DNA from: Lumbricus rubellus
Lineage: Eukaryota; Annelida; Clitellata; Crassiclitellata; Lumbricidae
Length of the DNA: 64,000 nt
Direction of reading: 5' to 3'
Assembly (NCBI GenBank): GCA_945859605.1
Contig: OX243825.1
Location: forward strand, 1,686,326 to 1,750,325
The notes beneath the pieces were generated by a model that saw only the letters and a list, made by a program, of their open reading frames with translations, was not told the DNA's origin and did not search any database. Of this stretch, positions 54,435-64,000 are shown piece after piece (positions within the stretch are counted from its first letter, which is position 1; each line of letters begins with the position of its first letter). Made by a program: the position numbers and the translations under genes.

Positions 54435-57155
54435 TCACAGGAAGCCTGTCTTGTCGGCGGTCTGATTTAGTCCCTTCTGGGCATCGCTCCACATATCGGC
54501 CAGGGATTGCTGGCCCCACGGAGAAGAGTACATAGCAGTGGAGTTTTTGAACATCAGTCCATCCGATTTGGGGGGCGCATACGAAGGCACTAGGGGTGAC
54601 GGTTGGGTTGGCAGCGATGCCGTTCCGGACAGTAGCAACGGTGTACTCATTGGCACTTTAAGGGGTGCAGGCAGCATCGATTCCGATGATGCAAATTGAG
54701 TCATCAGAGGCACTTTCGACGATGCATGGTGCTGGGTCTCTGATGGTGGGAAAGGAATTCTTGATGGCACTTTTGATGGTGTTAAAGATAAGGTTTCCGC
54801 GGGCATCCTTACCGACTGCCTTGTGGGAGTTACTGAGGCAGTTCTTGGGGATGCCCCTCCCGTTGGTCTTGTTGGTGCCATTTTGGGCGGAGATGGCACA
54901 AACGAGAGTACTGAAGAGGCATAGGATGGTGGCAGATGAGACTGTGCAAGTGCCAGGGAACGTGCCAGCGCCGACATATCTGATTGTTCAGTCGCTGATA
55001 GGTCTCCTACTTGTTTCTGCGGAACCACGACTGGTTCACTGGCGAAAGACACAGAACGAACCAGCGATCGCGAAAGCATCGGTCCATCTCGACTGATCTT
55101 CGGGGCTTCAACTGCTGTCTTCAAGTCCTCTCTTGAGTGCGGGCACACTGTGGCCGATTCCAGACGTTGTCTATCGGAATTCATCCGTAACGAGGGAGCA
55201 CCGGACCGAGCAGTTACCAGTTCATCGTCGTCCGCGGAAAGTGACAACGACAGAGCGATTGATGGAGATGGTGGAGCAGCCAGGTAGTCCTCAGAGGGAC
55301 TTGCGGTGCCGGTGGATGCCGTGGAGACTCGCAGAGTTGGCACCGTAAGCGTCGGTGCTGTACCACGTGTCGTCAGAACCTCGCCAGAGTAGGGGACCCG
55401 AGTCCCGGGTCTGTCCATAACGTCCTCTGAGGGTTCTGGCGAGCTCGGTCGGTAGGACTTGGTGAACTCGCCGTCGAAAAGCGAGAATTCCTCAAGGTTG
55501 AGGTCGTTTGGAAGAAACTGCGAGTAGTGCGTAGCGTAGAAGAGGTGAGTGGAGGATGGCGGCTTTCCAGCTGCGGTGGGGTACATCGACGCGAGGTCTG
55601 GACTTTTCCAGGATCGGGAGAAAGACGTGGAATTCTCGAAACACTCTGGTCCTACAAACTTAGGACGGATGCTAACACCGTCTCTGGATGTGGTCACCTC
55701 GAAACCTCCAGATGTGCTTATTTCCAGCGACTTCCTGTTTAGTTCATCAGTCTTGGTCGTGTTATAGGATGCGTATTCATTTTCACCCCGATTTTCAGTT
55801 GGACTTTCTATCCTCTCTTGCAAGTCCAATGCATTGACATTCTGAACCTCTGTTGATTTTCGATCTATCTTGTGCGAAACGTTGTTTTCGAAGAGGCTGT
55901 CACGCATCGTTGGCGTTTTCAGGGTGCCTTCACTGGCAACAGGAGTCCTGATTGACATGTTCGGAGAAGCCAGACTCTCGCTGTCTATGCCCGACATTGA
56001 GCTGACTTCCACATCGGCTCCGAAATCACCGGCAGCGACTTCCAGCCTTCCCGCGTCGGTCTGTCCTGCATTTCCCGGCTCCGATGGTATCACAATGTTT
56101 TTAACTGCTCCTCTTCTGTAGGCACCGTTAGCATCTTGAGCCACGCTCGATGAACCATGATGAGTCCCCATCTTGTCTTCTGTTTGTCGAAGACCGAAGA
56201 TAAGTGCCCGAGCTCGTTTCGTCATCAGCGGCCGAAGTCGAGTCCTTCTTCTACCCTTAGCGTCACTCCTCTCACCACCATCATCATCAGCCTCCACTGG
56301 AACCTCGATCTTCCTCTCGATTGGCTTCAGCTTCTGTCGCAGGTGCGAGTAGGCCAGCTGCTTTGTCTCCCTCGGCAGCGACGGTCGTGTCGGATACTTG
56401 ATATCGTGCGACGCTTGACCTACCACCGGCAGCATGGCAGCGTCACCTCCTCTCGATATGATCCCATCACCAGCTCTGTATTTCTCCGGCATCCGACCCC
56501 CGAGACCCGGAGATCCAAGCTCGTTCTGCAGCTCTCTGAAATCGCGAGGTCTCAAGTCGAACCGCCGTTCCGCACCGTTGACTTTCGTCTCGCACGAATT
56601 GCGACGTCCTCTCCCTCCGGAGCCTATCGTGTCCGTCGAGGAGTTTGTGTCACACTCCGAAGCGCCGCTCACCTCCCCCGAAGCCCGAAGAACAAGAGTA
56701 CCTCTGATGCCTCTAGCCTGAAGCTCCGCAAGATCGGTACCTGCTTCCTGCCACGCTCGAGGGGTTATCGGCGAGCTCTTGCTGATCCAATCAGACGGAA
56801 CGGAGAGATCCATGTCCTTGCGCGTCGTCACCGACTGGAACGGTTGTCTTCCGTTTCCACTAATAGGTCGGTTCTGTCCCACGACGTTGCGTAGGTCAAT
56901 GAGATCCGCATCGTCACCGGAACTGTCCCCGTCGTCTAGATCGAGGACCTCAAGGTCAAGGTCATCGCCGTCCAGAGATGTGAACTTCGGTCTTCGCCGC
57001 TGACTCTTCCATGCGGACGTTGGTCTGGAGGACAGTCGACCGTCCAGACTGTGGCCAAAGACGGAGACCTCCGCTTCGTCATCATCGACGACATTGTTGT
57101 TGTTGTTGGAGGCATCATCTGCCGCTGTATTCATCTCTACACCTACAGAGGTCAT
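54435..57155 (-). CDS. 906-aa disordered protein, second identical copy
   Basis: Same coding sequence as 32883-35603 at +21,552, with no substitution in the 906-residue translation and the same downstream AATAAA (54423-54428). If the duplication is real, the genome carries two intact copies with identical flanks, including about 4 kb upstream, so both would be expected to be expressed alike. Confidence 0.75.
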   Translation of the reverse strand: MTSVGVEMNTAADDASNNNNNVVDDDEAEVSVFGHSLDGRLSSRPTSAWKSQRRRPKFTSLDGDDLDLEVLDLDDGDSSGDDADLIDLRNVVGQNRPISGNGRQPFQSVTTRKDMDLSVPSDWISKSSPITPRAWQEAGTDLAELQARGIRGTLVLRASGEVSGASECDTNSSTDTIGSGGRGRRNSCETKVNGAERRFDLRPRDFRELQNELGSPGLGGRMPEKYRAGDGIISRGGDAAMLPVVGQASHDIKYPTRPSLPRETKQLAYSHLRQKLKPIERKIEVPVEADDDGGERSDAKGRRRTRLRPLMTKRARALIFGLRQTEDKMGTHHGSSSVAQDANGAYRRGAVKNIVIPSEPGNAGQTDAGRLEVAAGDFGADVEVSSMSGIDSESLASPNMSIRTPVASEGTLKTPTMRDSLFENNVSHKIDRKSTEVQNVNALDLQERIESPTENRGENEYASYNTTKTDELNRKSLEISTSGGFEVTTSRDGVSIRPKFVGPECFENSTSFSRSWKSPDLASMYPTAAGKPPSSTHLFYATHYSQFLPNDLNLEEFSLFDGEFTKSYRPSSPEPSEDVMDRPGTRVPYSGEVLTTRGTAPTLTVPTLRVSTASTGTASPSEDYLAAPPSPSIALSLSLSADDDELVTARSGAPSLRMNSDRQRLESATVCPHSREDLKTAVEAPKISRDGPMLSRSLVRSVSFASEPVVVPQKQVGDLSATEQSDMSALARSLALAQSHLPPSYASSVLSFVPSPPKMAPTRPTGGASPRTASVTPTRQSVRMPAETLSLTPSKVPSRIPFPPSETQHHASSKVPLMTQFASSESMLPAPLKVPMSTPLLLSGTASLPTQPSPLVPSYAPPKSDGLMFKNSTAMYSSPWGQQSLADMWSDAQKGLNQTADKTGFL

Positions 57156-59600
57156 TAAAGGTCGCGGCGTTCACCTCTACTGGAAAGTACTACAAGATTA
57201 TCAAAAGATAATTCTTGTACTGTCTTGAATTGAAATCGTCATCTAGCAGTGCCTACACTCTGTAACAGTCCCATTCTAAAAGATAGACGCCTTTAAGCAG
57301 TTTATTCCCAGGTGTTGTATCGTGCCAAACTATTGTCCAGATAAATTGGCAAGTTGAGAGTCGAGTCTGATTGCCATAGAGACCAAGAAGAGGAGCCAGA
57401 GCAGCTGCTGGGAGGATTTCGTTGTGGACAGACATGGATCAGATGGATCACTGCAAGAATTCTGTCATCCTTCAACTAAAAAGTGGTAGGCCTACCCGCT
57501 ATATTCCTACAAAAGTGATCAACTCCGTACCATTCAACAATTATTATACCGACGACCCTGTTTTCACAACCATTTTATAATTATTTGACCACCGGCCATT
57601 TTCGTTCACGCATCAGTAACACGACCGAACTATACCTTTTAAAAAAATCGACCAATCTCTTCCTACCATTTCCATCCGGTTTTCACTAAGCAACTGAATT
57701 CCCTTGCATACCTCAACTCCAACACCGTAACAGCAGCAATAGTAGAATCATCAGCAGTAGCAGCAGCTATTCTATAGCACTTGCGTCTGTTTTCACGTTG
57801 TCATATCACCACCAGGCGTCACCAGAGCAGACCAGACGTCATACACCATACATCATTCGCCGACGACTTTTATCGAACTGTCGCAAATTATCCTCCATTT
57901 ATAGCACGCACACCGGTCCAGTGTAATAATAATTCCCGCCGACCCATAGACTCCTTCCATGGCGGGCGAGCGGGCGCTCTCTCCATGCATCGCCGTATAC
58001 AGTACTGGGATCAACCGCGCGATTTCCTCGGTCTTCCTTTCACGTCGTATCCACATTCAGCATGCATCCGATGAAAGCCTCAGCTTTCGCATGTGAAGTA
58101 TTACGTCAAACTGCACGGATAAACAAGAATTGGTCGGTGGGACGGACGGTAGGTGGCTATAGTTGTCACCGTAAGGCAGCCTCGCTAGTCCCGCCCAGCG
58201 CGACCCGGCCGGGCCCGGCCAGGCCCTGCGGAGCCGGGGTCGATATCGGTCCGTGAAAATTCATATAGGGACCGGTCGATATGTCGCCGATTTCCCAACC
58301 TGCGTTGGTGGTCTAGAGTGCCTTGCTGTGATTCGAGCCACACAAAGCTGCTGAGGATGAGAGAAGCGAAGAGAGAAGCGAGCGTCCGTGATGGGGGTGG
58401 CCTCGTCGCGGCTTTAGGAGTGGAGCGGTGCCAAGGTCTGCCACAGCGCACGATCACGTCGCTCAGTACGCTTAAATGTAGGCTATATGCGTCGCGATTG
58501 AATGTTTTGCAAAGTCTGTGTTTGTATCTGTTGATGAGTCTTTTTTTTTTCTCTGCCTGCATGTGGAGTCTCTGTGTCTTTTTCAATCTATCTATCTGTG
58601 ACTCTGTTAATGTCTCTGTCTCTATTTCTTTCTCTGTGCCTCTGCTTTATTCACGAGCTATGTTCCTCTAACTGATTCGAATCTAATTTTTTCGTCCAAC
58701 GCTAGCTCACTCACTCGTTTCTCACTCACTCACGCCCTCACTCACTCACTCACTCACTCACTCACTCACTCACTCACTCACTCACTCACTCACTCACTCA
58801 CTCACTCACTCACTCTCTCCCTCTCACTCTCACTCTCCCTCTCTCTGTCCCTCTCTCTCCCTCTCCCTCTTCTTCTCCCTCTCCGTCACCCTCTAAATCC
58901 AACCACTCTATCTCTTTTTCTCAGCCCTCTCTCTAGTAGTATTTTGATATTGTAACAAATGAATGATTGAACGAATTAGCAAGCGAGCGAAATAATGAAC
59001 AAATTGATCTACCAGTGAATTGATGATCACAGAAAAACGAAGTCAGACATGACGTATAAATATTGAAAGACTGTGCCAGATGACAACCAAATGATCCCTG
59101 CACATCAACAATAATAATTATGCTCCCAAATAAATCATAACTAATACAAAGGCTGATTTGACAGCAAATTATTGATGCAACAAACACACATCAAAATGCA
59201 TATTATATCGACCAGATATTAATTTGACATGCAAGCAAATAGTTAATTATTATGAGTTACCTTCTCTTTCCCTCTTTCTATCTTTCTCTCCTTTCCTCTT
59301 TCCTCTTTCTCTATTTCTCCCTTTCTCTTTTTTTCTCTTTCTCTTTTTTTCTCTTTCTCTTTTTTTCTTCTTTTCTCTTTCTCTTTTTTCTCTTTCTCTC
59401 CTTTTCTCTTTCTCTTTTTTCTCTTTTTCTATCTTTCTCTCCTTTTCTCCTTCACTTTTCTCTATTTTTTCTTCTTTTTCTCCACTTTTCTCTCTTTCTC
59501 TCCTCTTCTCCTTTTCACTTTCTCTCTCTTTCTCTTCTTTTCTCTTTCTCTTTCTTTCTTTCTTTCTTTTTCTCCTTCTCTCTTTCTCTCTTTCTATAAA

Positions 59601-59753
59601 GCTAAGTCTGTTTGCTGTCATCCAAAGGTTGAGATCTTGCAACAGCGACCTCATCGTTTCAACCAGAAAGATCTGTTCAGAAGGCGAGCCATTCACAAGA
59701 GCTTGGACATCATCAGCATAGAGAATAATTATTAGAGATGACCATTGCACCAT
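59601..59753 (-). pseudogene. LINE reverse transcriptase fragment, copy 2
   Basis: Identical to 38049-38201. Confidence 0.7.
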
Positions 59754-60589
59754 TGGCCTGCTGTTTATGTTTCAAGCGAATAAACGAATAAACGAATGAA
59801 CGAAGGAATGAATAAATTAAGTAAGCTTAATTAGTTTAGTCAATTGATCAACTGAACTGGACACAGACCTGACGGAGTCATGGCTACCAAACGACAACAA
59901 TAATTTATCAGACCACAATTACAAACAACAACAATAATTATTATGCATCAACATGAAACTCATACAAAGTCTTATATGACCACAAATTGATGTAATAAAC
60001 ATACATCAAGATCATCATCATCATCAATGTCCATGGGTTCAACGCCCGTAGATGCTTGATGTATGTTGCTGCCGCTGCCGCCGCCACTGCTGTCGCAGCT
60101 GCTGCTGCCGTCGCTGCTGTCGTTGTTGTTGTTGTTCCGGTAGCCGATTTCTCGACCCAACCCCGGTTCCCCGGTTGGGGACGCGGACCTTGGTCATCCG
60201 GGCGCCGTCCGAGCCGGTATTGTCTTTTCTGTTGTGTTTCGTGCATCAAGTTTCATTCATGTTTCTTTTTACTGCCAGAGTATCGACACACATCTGGCAA
60301 ACCCTCCTCCTTTTTCCAGGCTTGGGACTGGCACTGGCAGAGTGCAAACCAGTGGCGGAGATCAAGATACACATTATTATATCAAGTCGACATTGAGCTG
60401 GTATACCAAGAAATTGATATAAATGAAAATACATGTAAATCTATAATATAAAATTGATAATTATAAGAACGTTCCCATATCAATGCGCTTCTTAAGTATA
60501 GGCTACTCAACAAAACAATATTTCCTAGGATCAACTAAAATAATTATTTACAGTTTGTCTTTGTGAGTTTACTTCGAAACGGGCATTGT

Positions 60590-61769
60590 TGTAGTTACCA
60601 GCGATTAAATAAGAATAGGAATACTGTTGAAATATTGCTATGGTGTGCTTGCTTGCTTGCTCGCTTGCTGCTGCTGCGCTGCTGCTGCTGTGTCGCTGCT
60701 TGTTTGCCTGTCCGTCCGCTTGTCTCTGTCTGTCTGTCTGCTAGCTCAGCATACGTGCATGTGTGGAATTTTCCATTGTGCGCTCAGCATACGCCCACCT
60801 ACTGGCTAGCATGCATCGCTTGGCCTAGCCTTGAGCCTATATAAGAGAGGTTCTGCCGTGCTTCGAAGCAGACGAATGGTCTAGCGAAGAACGCGGTAAA
60901 ACGCGTAGTAGCTGGCTGATGATCTGGCTTGACGAGCGGTAAAACGCTTGTTGAGTGATACTGTTGTGGAGAGAGGTAAAATCCTGAATACCAGCCTTGA
61001 GCTTGAACATCGGCCTCTTCAGGTGCTCCTCCACGTGACTGGGGTTGCGGTTTCCGACTACCGCAACCTAGCTGACGGACGAAGCTGCTACGACGACGGT
61101 TCTACTCCGGGTGCTGCAGAGGCAGAGATGACGGTCCGTCCTGCTTGACGACGCCGGTTCGATTCCTGACCACCGCGAATCTGCTCTGATCATTCACGCA
61201 GGCGTCATTGCCTGCTGTGATCGCTTCCGACGACGAAACTCGCTTGCTACTGAGTCCGTTGTACTGGCGCTACAGAAGTCACTGGAACCTGACGACGCCG
61301 GTTCGAATCCTGACCACCGCGAATCTGCTCCGACCATTCACGCAGGCTCTATTGCCTGCTGTGCTCGACGACGCCGATTCAATTCCTGAACGCTTCGCAT
61401 TCACTCTGGCGCTACATAAACTGCCGCAACGACGCACGAACTCTGGCGCTACATAAACTGCTACATCGACGCACGAACTCTGGCGCTACATAAACTGTTG
61501 CATCGGCGCACGAACTCTGATTCCAGCGTTGTAGAAATTGACACAAACAGTTCGTTCTCGAAGTGCTATAGCGATTGTGACGCAATAAATTACTTGTGCT
61601 GTGAACTCCACATGATCTTCGTGGTTTCTTCAATAAACGTGTCTAAGCCTAGCTGGCTAGTCCTTGGTCTACAGCCAAGGCCGTACTGCGCGGACTGACT
61701 GAGGGTACCTTGACGACTGGGGTTGGTACTCGGCTCCTGGTGTTTTCGCCCAACCCCTGGTCCGCTACA
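60590..61769 (+). repeat. 5' LTR of second Ty3/Gypsy element, copy 2
   Basis: Same as 39038-40217. This copy is followed by the undisrupted gag-pol frame. Confidence 0.6.
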
Positions 61770-61894
61770 AACTGGTCCCGCGAAGTGGGGTGACTAGAAA
61801 AACTCTGCACCGCTTCAAGCTGATTCCGCGGAAGTGGTTTTGAAAGATTCGCTGCACTTCTACGAACTGGTGAGAATATCGACAGACGACAACA

Positions 61895-64000
61895 ATGTGG
61901 AATCCTCTGATTGGTGACATGGACGGAAACGCCGTTGGCTTCCCAACGACTTCTACACCCGCCGCAGGACGAGGAAGGGACCTCCTGGTCGACTACGAGG
62001 TCGAGTCCAGCCGATTTCGGGAGAAGATCGACTTCGACGACCTACCGAAGAAAGATCGCAAGAACTTCCTGGTTCCGGAAATGGACGTCGGCAAACTGGA
62101 ATCGGAAGTCATGGAAAAGGTCAGTCGCTTAGCCAGCGAAAAAAAGAATCCCATGAAGCCCGGAAAATTCGACGGAACTGGATCCCTCGAGTCGTTCCTG
62201 GCACAATTCGACGTCTGCGCAAGACACAACCGATGGACTGCAGCCGATAAAGTCGACTTCCTTCGTTGCTCCTTGGAAAAGGCGGCAACGCAGCTGCTTT
62301 GGGACTTCGGAGCCAGCACCGAGGTCACGTATGAACAGCTCGTCGAGAGACTACGCCAACGGTATGGGTCGGAGGGTCAAGCTGAGACCTTCCGCGCTCA
62401 ACTCTATTATCGCCGACAGCGAGCCGATGAAACTCTCGGCGACTTGCTGCACGACATCCGGAGACTTGTCGTCCTTGCCTACCCGGTCCCGTCCAACGAA
62501 ACGACGGAAATTCTTGCGAAGGACGCTTTCCTTGAAGCGATCCGCGACCGGGAGCTGTCTCTCAAGGTGAGAGAACGAGAGCCGAAAACCATCGACGAGG
62601 CGTATCGAACAGCTCTACGCCTGTCCGCGTACCAACAGACGTCAGACTTGGAGGATCGTCGGAGACCTGCCAACCGAGTGCGAGGGTCTCAAGAAGTCGA
62701 CGCCGGTGGACAGATCCAGTCTCAATTGGACAGCTTCTTCGCTTCGCAACGCAAGTGGCAACAGGACATGGAAGGGAGGATCTGCCGACAGCTGGACGAA
62801 CTCCGAACCTCGCATCGGACGAGTTTAGGCGCCGAACCGACTGCTCCACGGACGGTTCCATCTACCGTTCCTACTCCTCCGTCTCCGCCTCGAGGAAACG
62901 CTTCAGGTGGTCCCGGACGCGGGATAACCTGCTTCAGCTGTGGACAGGTGGGCCACATGGCTCGCCGGTGTCGCCAGCGTCAGCAGTTCTCCAACCGAAG
63001 TGACGACGCACGCACCTTGGACCCACCGACGTCGGGACAGAATGGAACAACAGTCACGAACCATACAACGAGAGACCGAGCATCGGGTGTGACAAACAAC
63101 GCAATCTACATCCGTGGAACGATCAACGGACAACAAAGAACTTGCCTAGTGGACACTGGGTCGGAGGTAAGCCTGGTTCCCTCTGCTGATGTTGATGGTT
63201 TGCCGCTACAGCCTAGCAATCGCATTCTTTTGGCAGCTAATGGAACGCAGATTAGAGTCTTGGGTCAGATTGATGTTCCGATTAAGATTTCTAGAGGATT
63301 TTCTATCGACACTAGTTTTCTTGTCTCTGATCAAATTGGTGAACCAATGCTTGGCATGGATTGGTTGAGGCAGCATCGTTGTCGCTTGGGTTTTGGACAG
63401 GGTGCATTGTTTCTTGGTCGACGCCGCATTCCTTTGGTTAAGGGCAATGGATCGCTTTGGTGTCGTAGGGTTATGGTTGCCGAGGAAACAACTGTCCTTC
63501 CTCGTTCTCAGTGTGATATTCCGTGTAAAACTCAGTATCGTGATTTGACGACCTCCGCACAAGCCTGGATGACTGAGTCTAAAGAAATCCAGCCTGGATT
63601 GCATGTAGCCAGAGTTGTGTTGGGTGATGATGCTGATGATGCTTGTATTCGTGTGGTGAATTTGAATGAACAGCCTGCCCTGTTGACGGCTAACCAAATG
63701 TTGGGCGACTTGCACCCCGTAAAGGTTGAGGAAGACAATGAGAGACAGACGGGTACTGCCGACGACAACTCTTTGATCGGGAAACTAATGGACGAAATTT
63801 CTGAGGACGTCCCGTCTGATGTGAAGGAGCGACTGAAGGAGTTACTGGTCGAATATGAAAGTATTTTCTCGACCACTGACCATGACTTGGGTAGGACTAT
63901 GATTTCTCAGCATAGAATCGATACTGGAGACTCTCGTCCGGTGAGACAATCTTTGCGTAGACAACCGCTTCCGTATCAGGCTGCTATTGACGCACAACTG
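61895..64000 (+). CDS. Gypsy Gag-Pol (Gag, CCHC, protease, RT start), partial
   Basis: Exactly 702 codons from ATG to the window edge, without stop or frameshift. Residues 1-230: retrotransposon Gag core (KPGKFDGTGSLESFLAQFD, then WDFGA and LRQRYGSEGQ). A basic, proline-rich linker follows. The zinc knuckle CFSCGQVGHMARRC is at 346-359 (62930-62971). The aspartic protease has LVDTGSEVSLVP with the DTG at 420-422 and GMDWL downstream. The last residues (HRIDTGDSRPVRQSLRRQPL) are the usual approach to a Gypsy RT. Codon use changes near 63180: C/G-ending codons before, T-ending after. The intact frame suggests a young, possibly active copy; RT onward is not visible. Confidence 0.88.
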   Translation, partial: MWNPLIGDMDGNAVGFPTTSTPAAGRGRDLLVDYEVESSRFREKIDFDDLPKKDRKNFLVPEMDVGKLESEVMEKVSRLASEKKNPMKPGKFDGTGSLESFLAQFDVCARHNRWTAADKVDFLRCSLEKAATQLLWDFGASTEVTYEQLVERLRQRYGSEGQAETFRAQLYYRRQRADETLGDLLHDIRRLVVLAYPVPSNETTEILAKDAFLEAIRDRELSLKVREREPKTIDEAYRTALRLSAYQQTSDLEDRRRPANRVRGSQEVDAGGQIQSQLDSFFASQRKWQQDMEGRICRQLDELRTSHRTSLGAEPTAPRTVPSTVPTPPSPPRGNASGGPGRGITCFSCGQVGHMARRCRQRQQFSNRSDDARTLDPPTSGQNGTTVTNHTTRDRASGVTNNAIYIRGTINGQQRTCLVDTGSEVSLVPSADVDGLPLQPSNRILLAANGTQIRVLGQIDVPIKISRGFSIDTSFLVSDQIGEPMLGMDWLRQHRCRLGFGQGALFLGRRRIPLVKGNGSLWCRRVMVAEETTVLPRSQCDIPCKTQYRDLTTSAQAWMTESKEIQPGLHVARVVLGDDADDACIRVVNLNEQPALLTANQMLGDLHPVKVEEDNERQTGTADDNSLIGKLMDEISEDVPSDVKERLKELLVEYESIFSTTDHDLGRTMISQHRIDTGDSRPVRQSLRRQPLPYQAAIDAQL

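Larger units (their letters stand above)
41015..62566. repeat. 21,552-bp tandem duplication, copy 2
   Basis: Repeats 19463-41014 at a constant offset of 21,552 with no indel, including (TATG)n, (GGT)n, (TTA)n and homopolymer tracts. All copy-1 annotations apply at +21,552. The element gag broken in copy 1 is continuous here into unique sequence. Confidence 0.95.
60590..64000 (+). mobile_element. Second Ty3/Gypsy retrotransposon, 3' end off window
   Basis: LTR, 125-bp leader (61770-61894) whose first bases after the LTR contain TGGTCCCGCGAAG as a possible primer site, then one open gag-pol frame to the window edge. The order so far is gag, CCHC, protease, pre-RT. Unrelated in gag to the Gmr1-like element. 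Confidence 0.85.

Overview
The window is eukaryotic, very probably from a marine deuterostome and most likely an echinoderm. The inference rests on four things: spliced genes with GT/AG introns; dense microsatellites and mobile elements in AT-leaning DNA; a complete IkB-type NF-kB inhibitor gene; and a Ty3/Gypsy element with the integrase upstream of reverse transcriptase (the Gmr1-like order, described from deuterostomes). No species can be named from sequence alone.

Layout. 1-5866: minus-strand Gmr1-like LTR retrotransposon, from its 5' LTR (5347-5866) through gag, protease and integrase into reverse transcriptase, which runs off the left edge. One TAG interrupts an otherwise open gag-pol frame. 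8586-13097: a five-exon IkB gene on the plus strand (411 aa, DSG-I-F-S degron, six ankyrin repeats), with two consensus kB sites and a TATA box upstream. 13098-18803: intergenic DNA with a 30-bp minisatellite, a hAT-like MITE with an 8-bp target duplication, and many simple repeats. 18804-20934: a 2.1-kb element with terminal inverted repeats carrying a decayed minus-strand coding region.

The dominant structural feature is a direct tandem duplication of 21,552 bp: copy 1 = 19463-41014, copy 2 = 41015-62566. The offset is constant and I saw no difference, even in microsatellites. The breakpoints share only CAAG. To find the copy-2 counterpart of any copy-1 feature, add 21,552. Each unit carries a tRNA-derived SINE and a SINE head, several hAT-like MITEs with 8-bp target duplications, a LINE RT fragment, one intact uninterrupted gene for a 906-aa disordered protein (minus strand), and the 5' LTR, leader and gag start of a second Ty3/Gypsy element. 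The duplication ends inside that gag. Copy 1 therefore has a gag cut after codon 224 and fused to foreign sequence, while after copy 2 the element continues intact through zinc knuckle and protease to the start of RT at base 64000.

The cellular genes are the IkB gene, a cytoplasmic NF-kB inhibitor that its own kB sites suggest is NF-kB induced, and the 906-aa gene of unknown function. Nearly everything else is mobile-element or simple-repeat DNA. The duplication is either extremely recent (possibly private to the sequenced individual) or an assembly error; its 4-bp junction is the place to test that.
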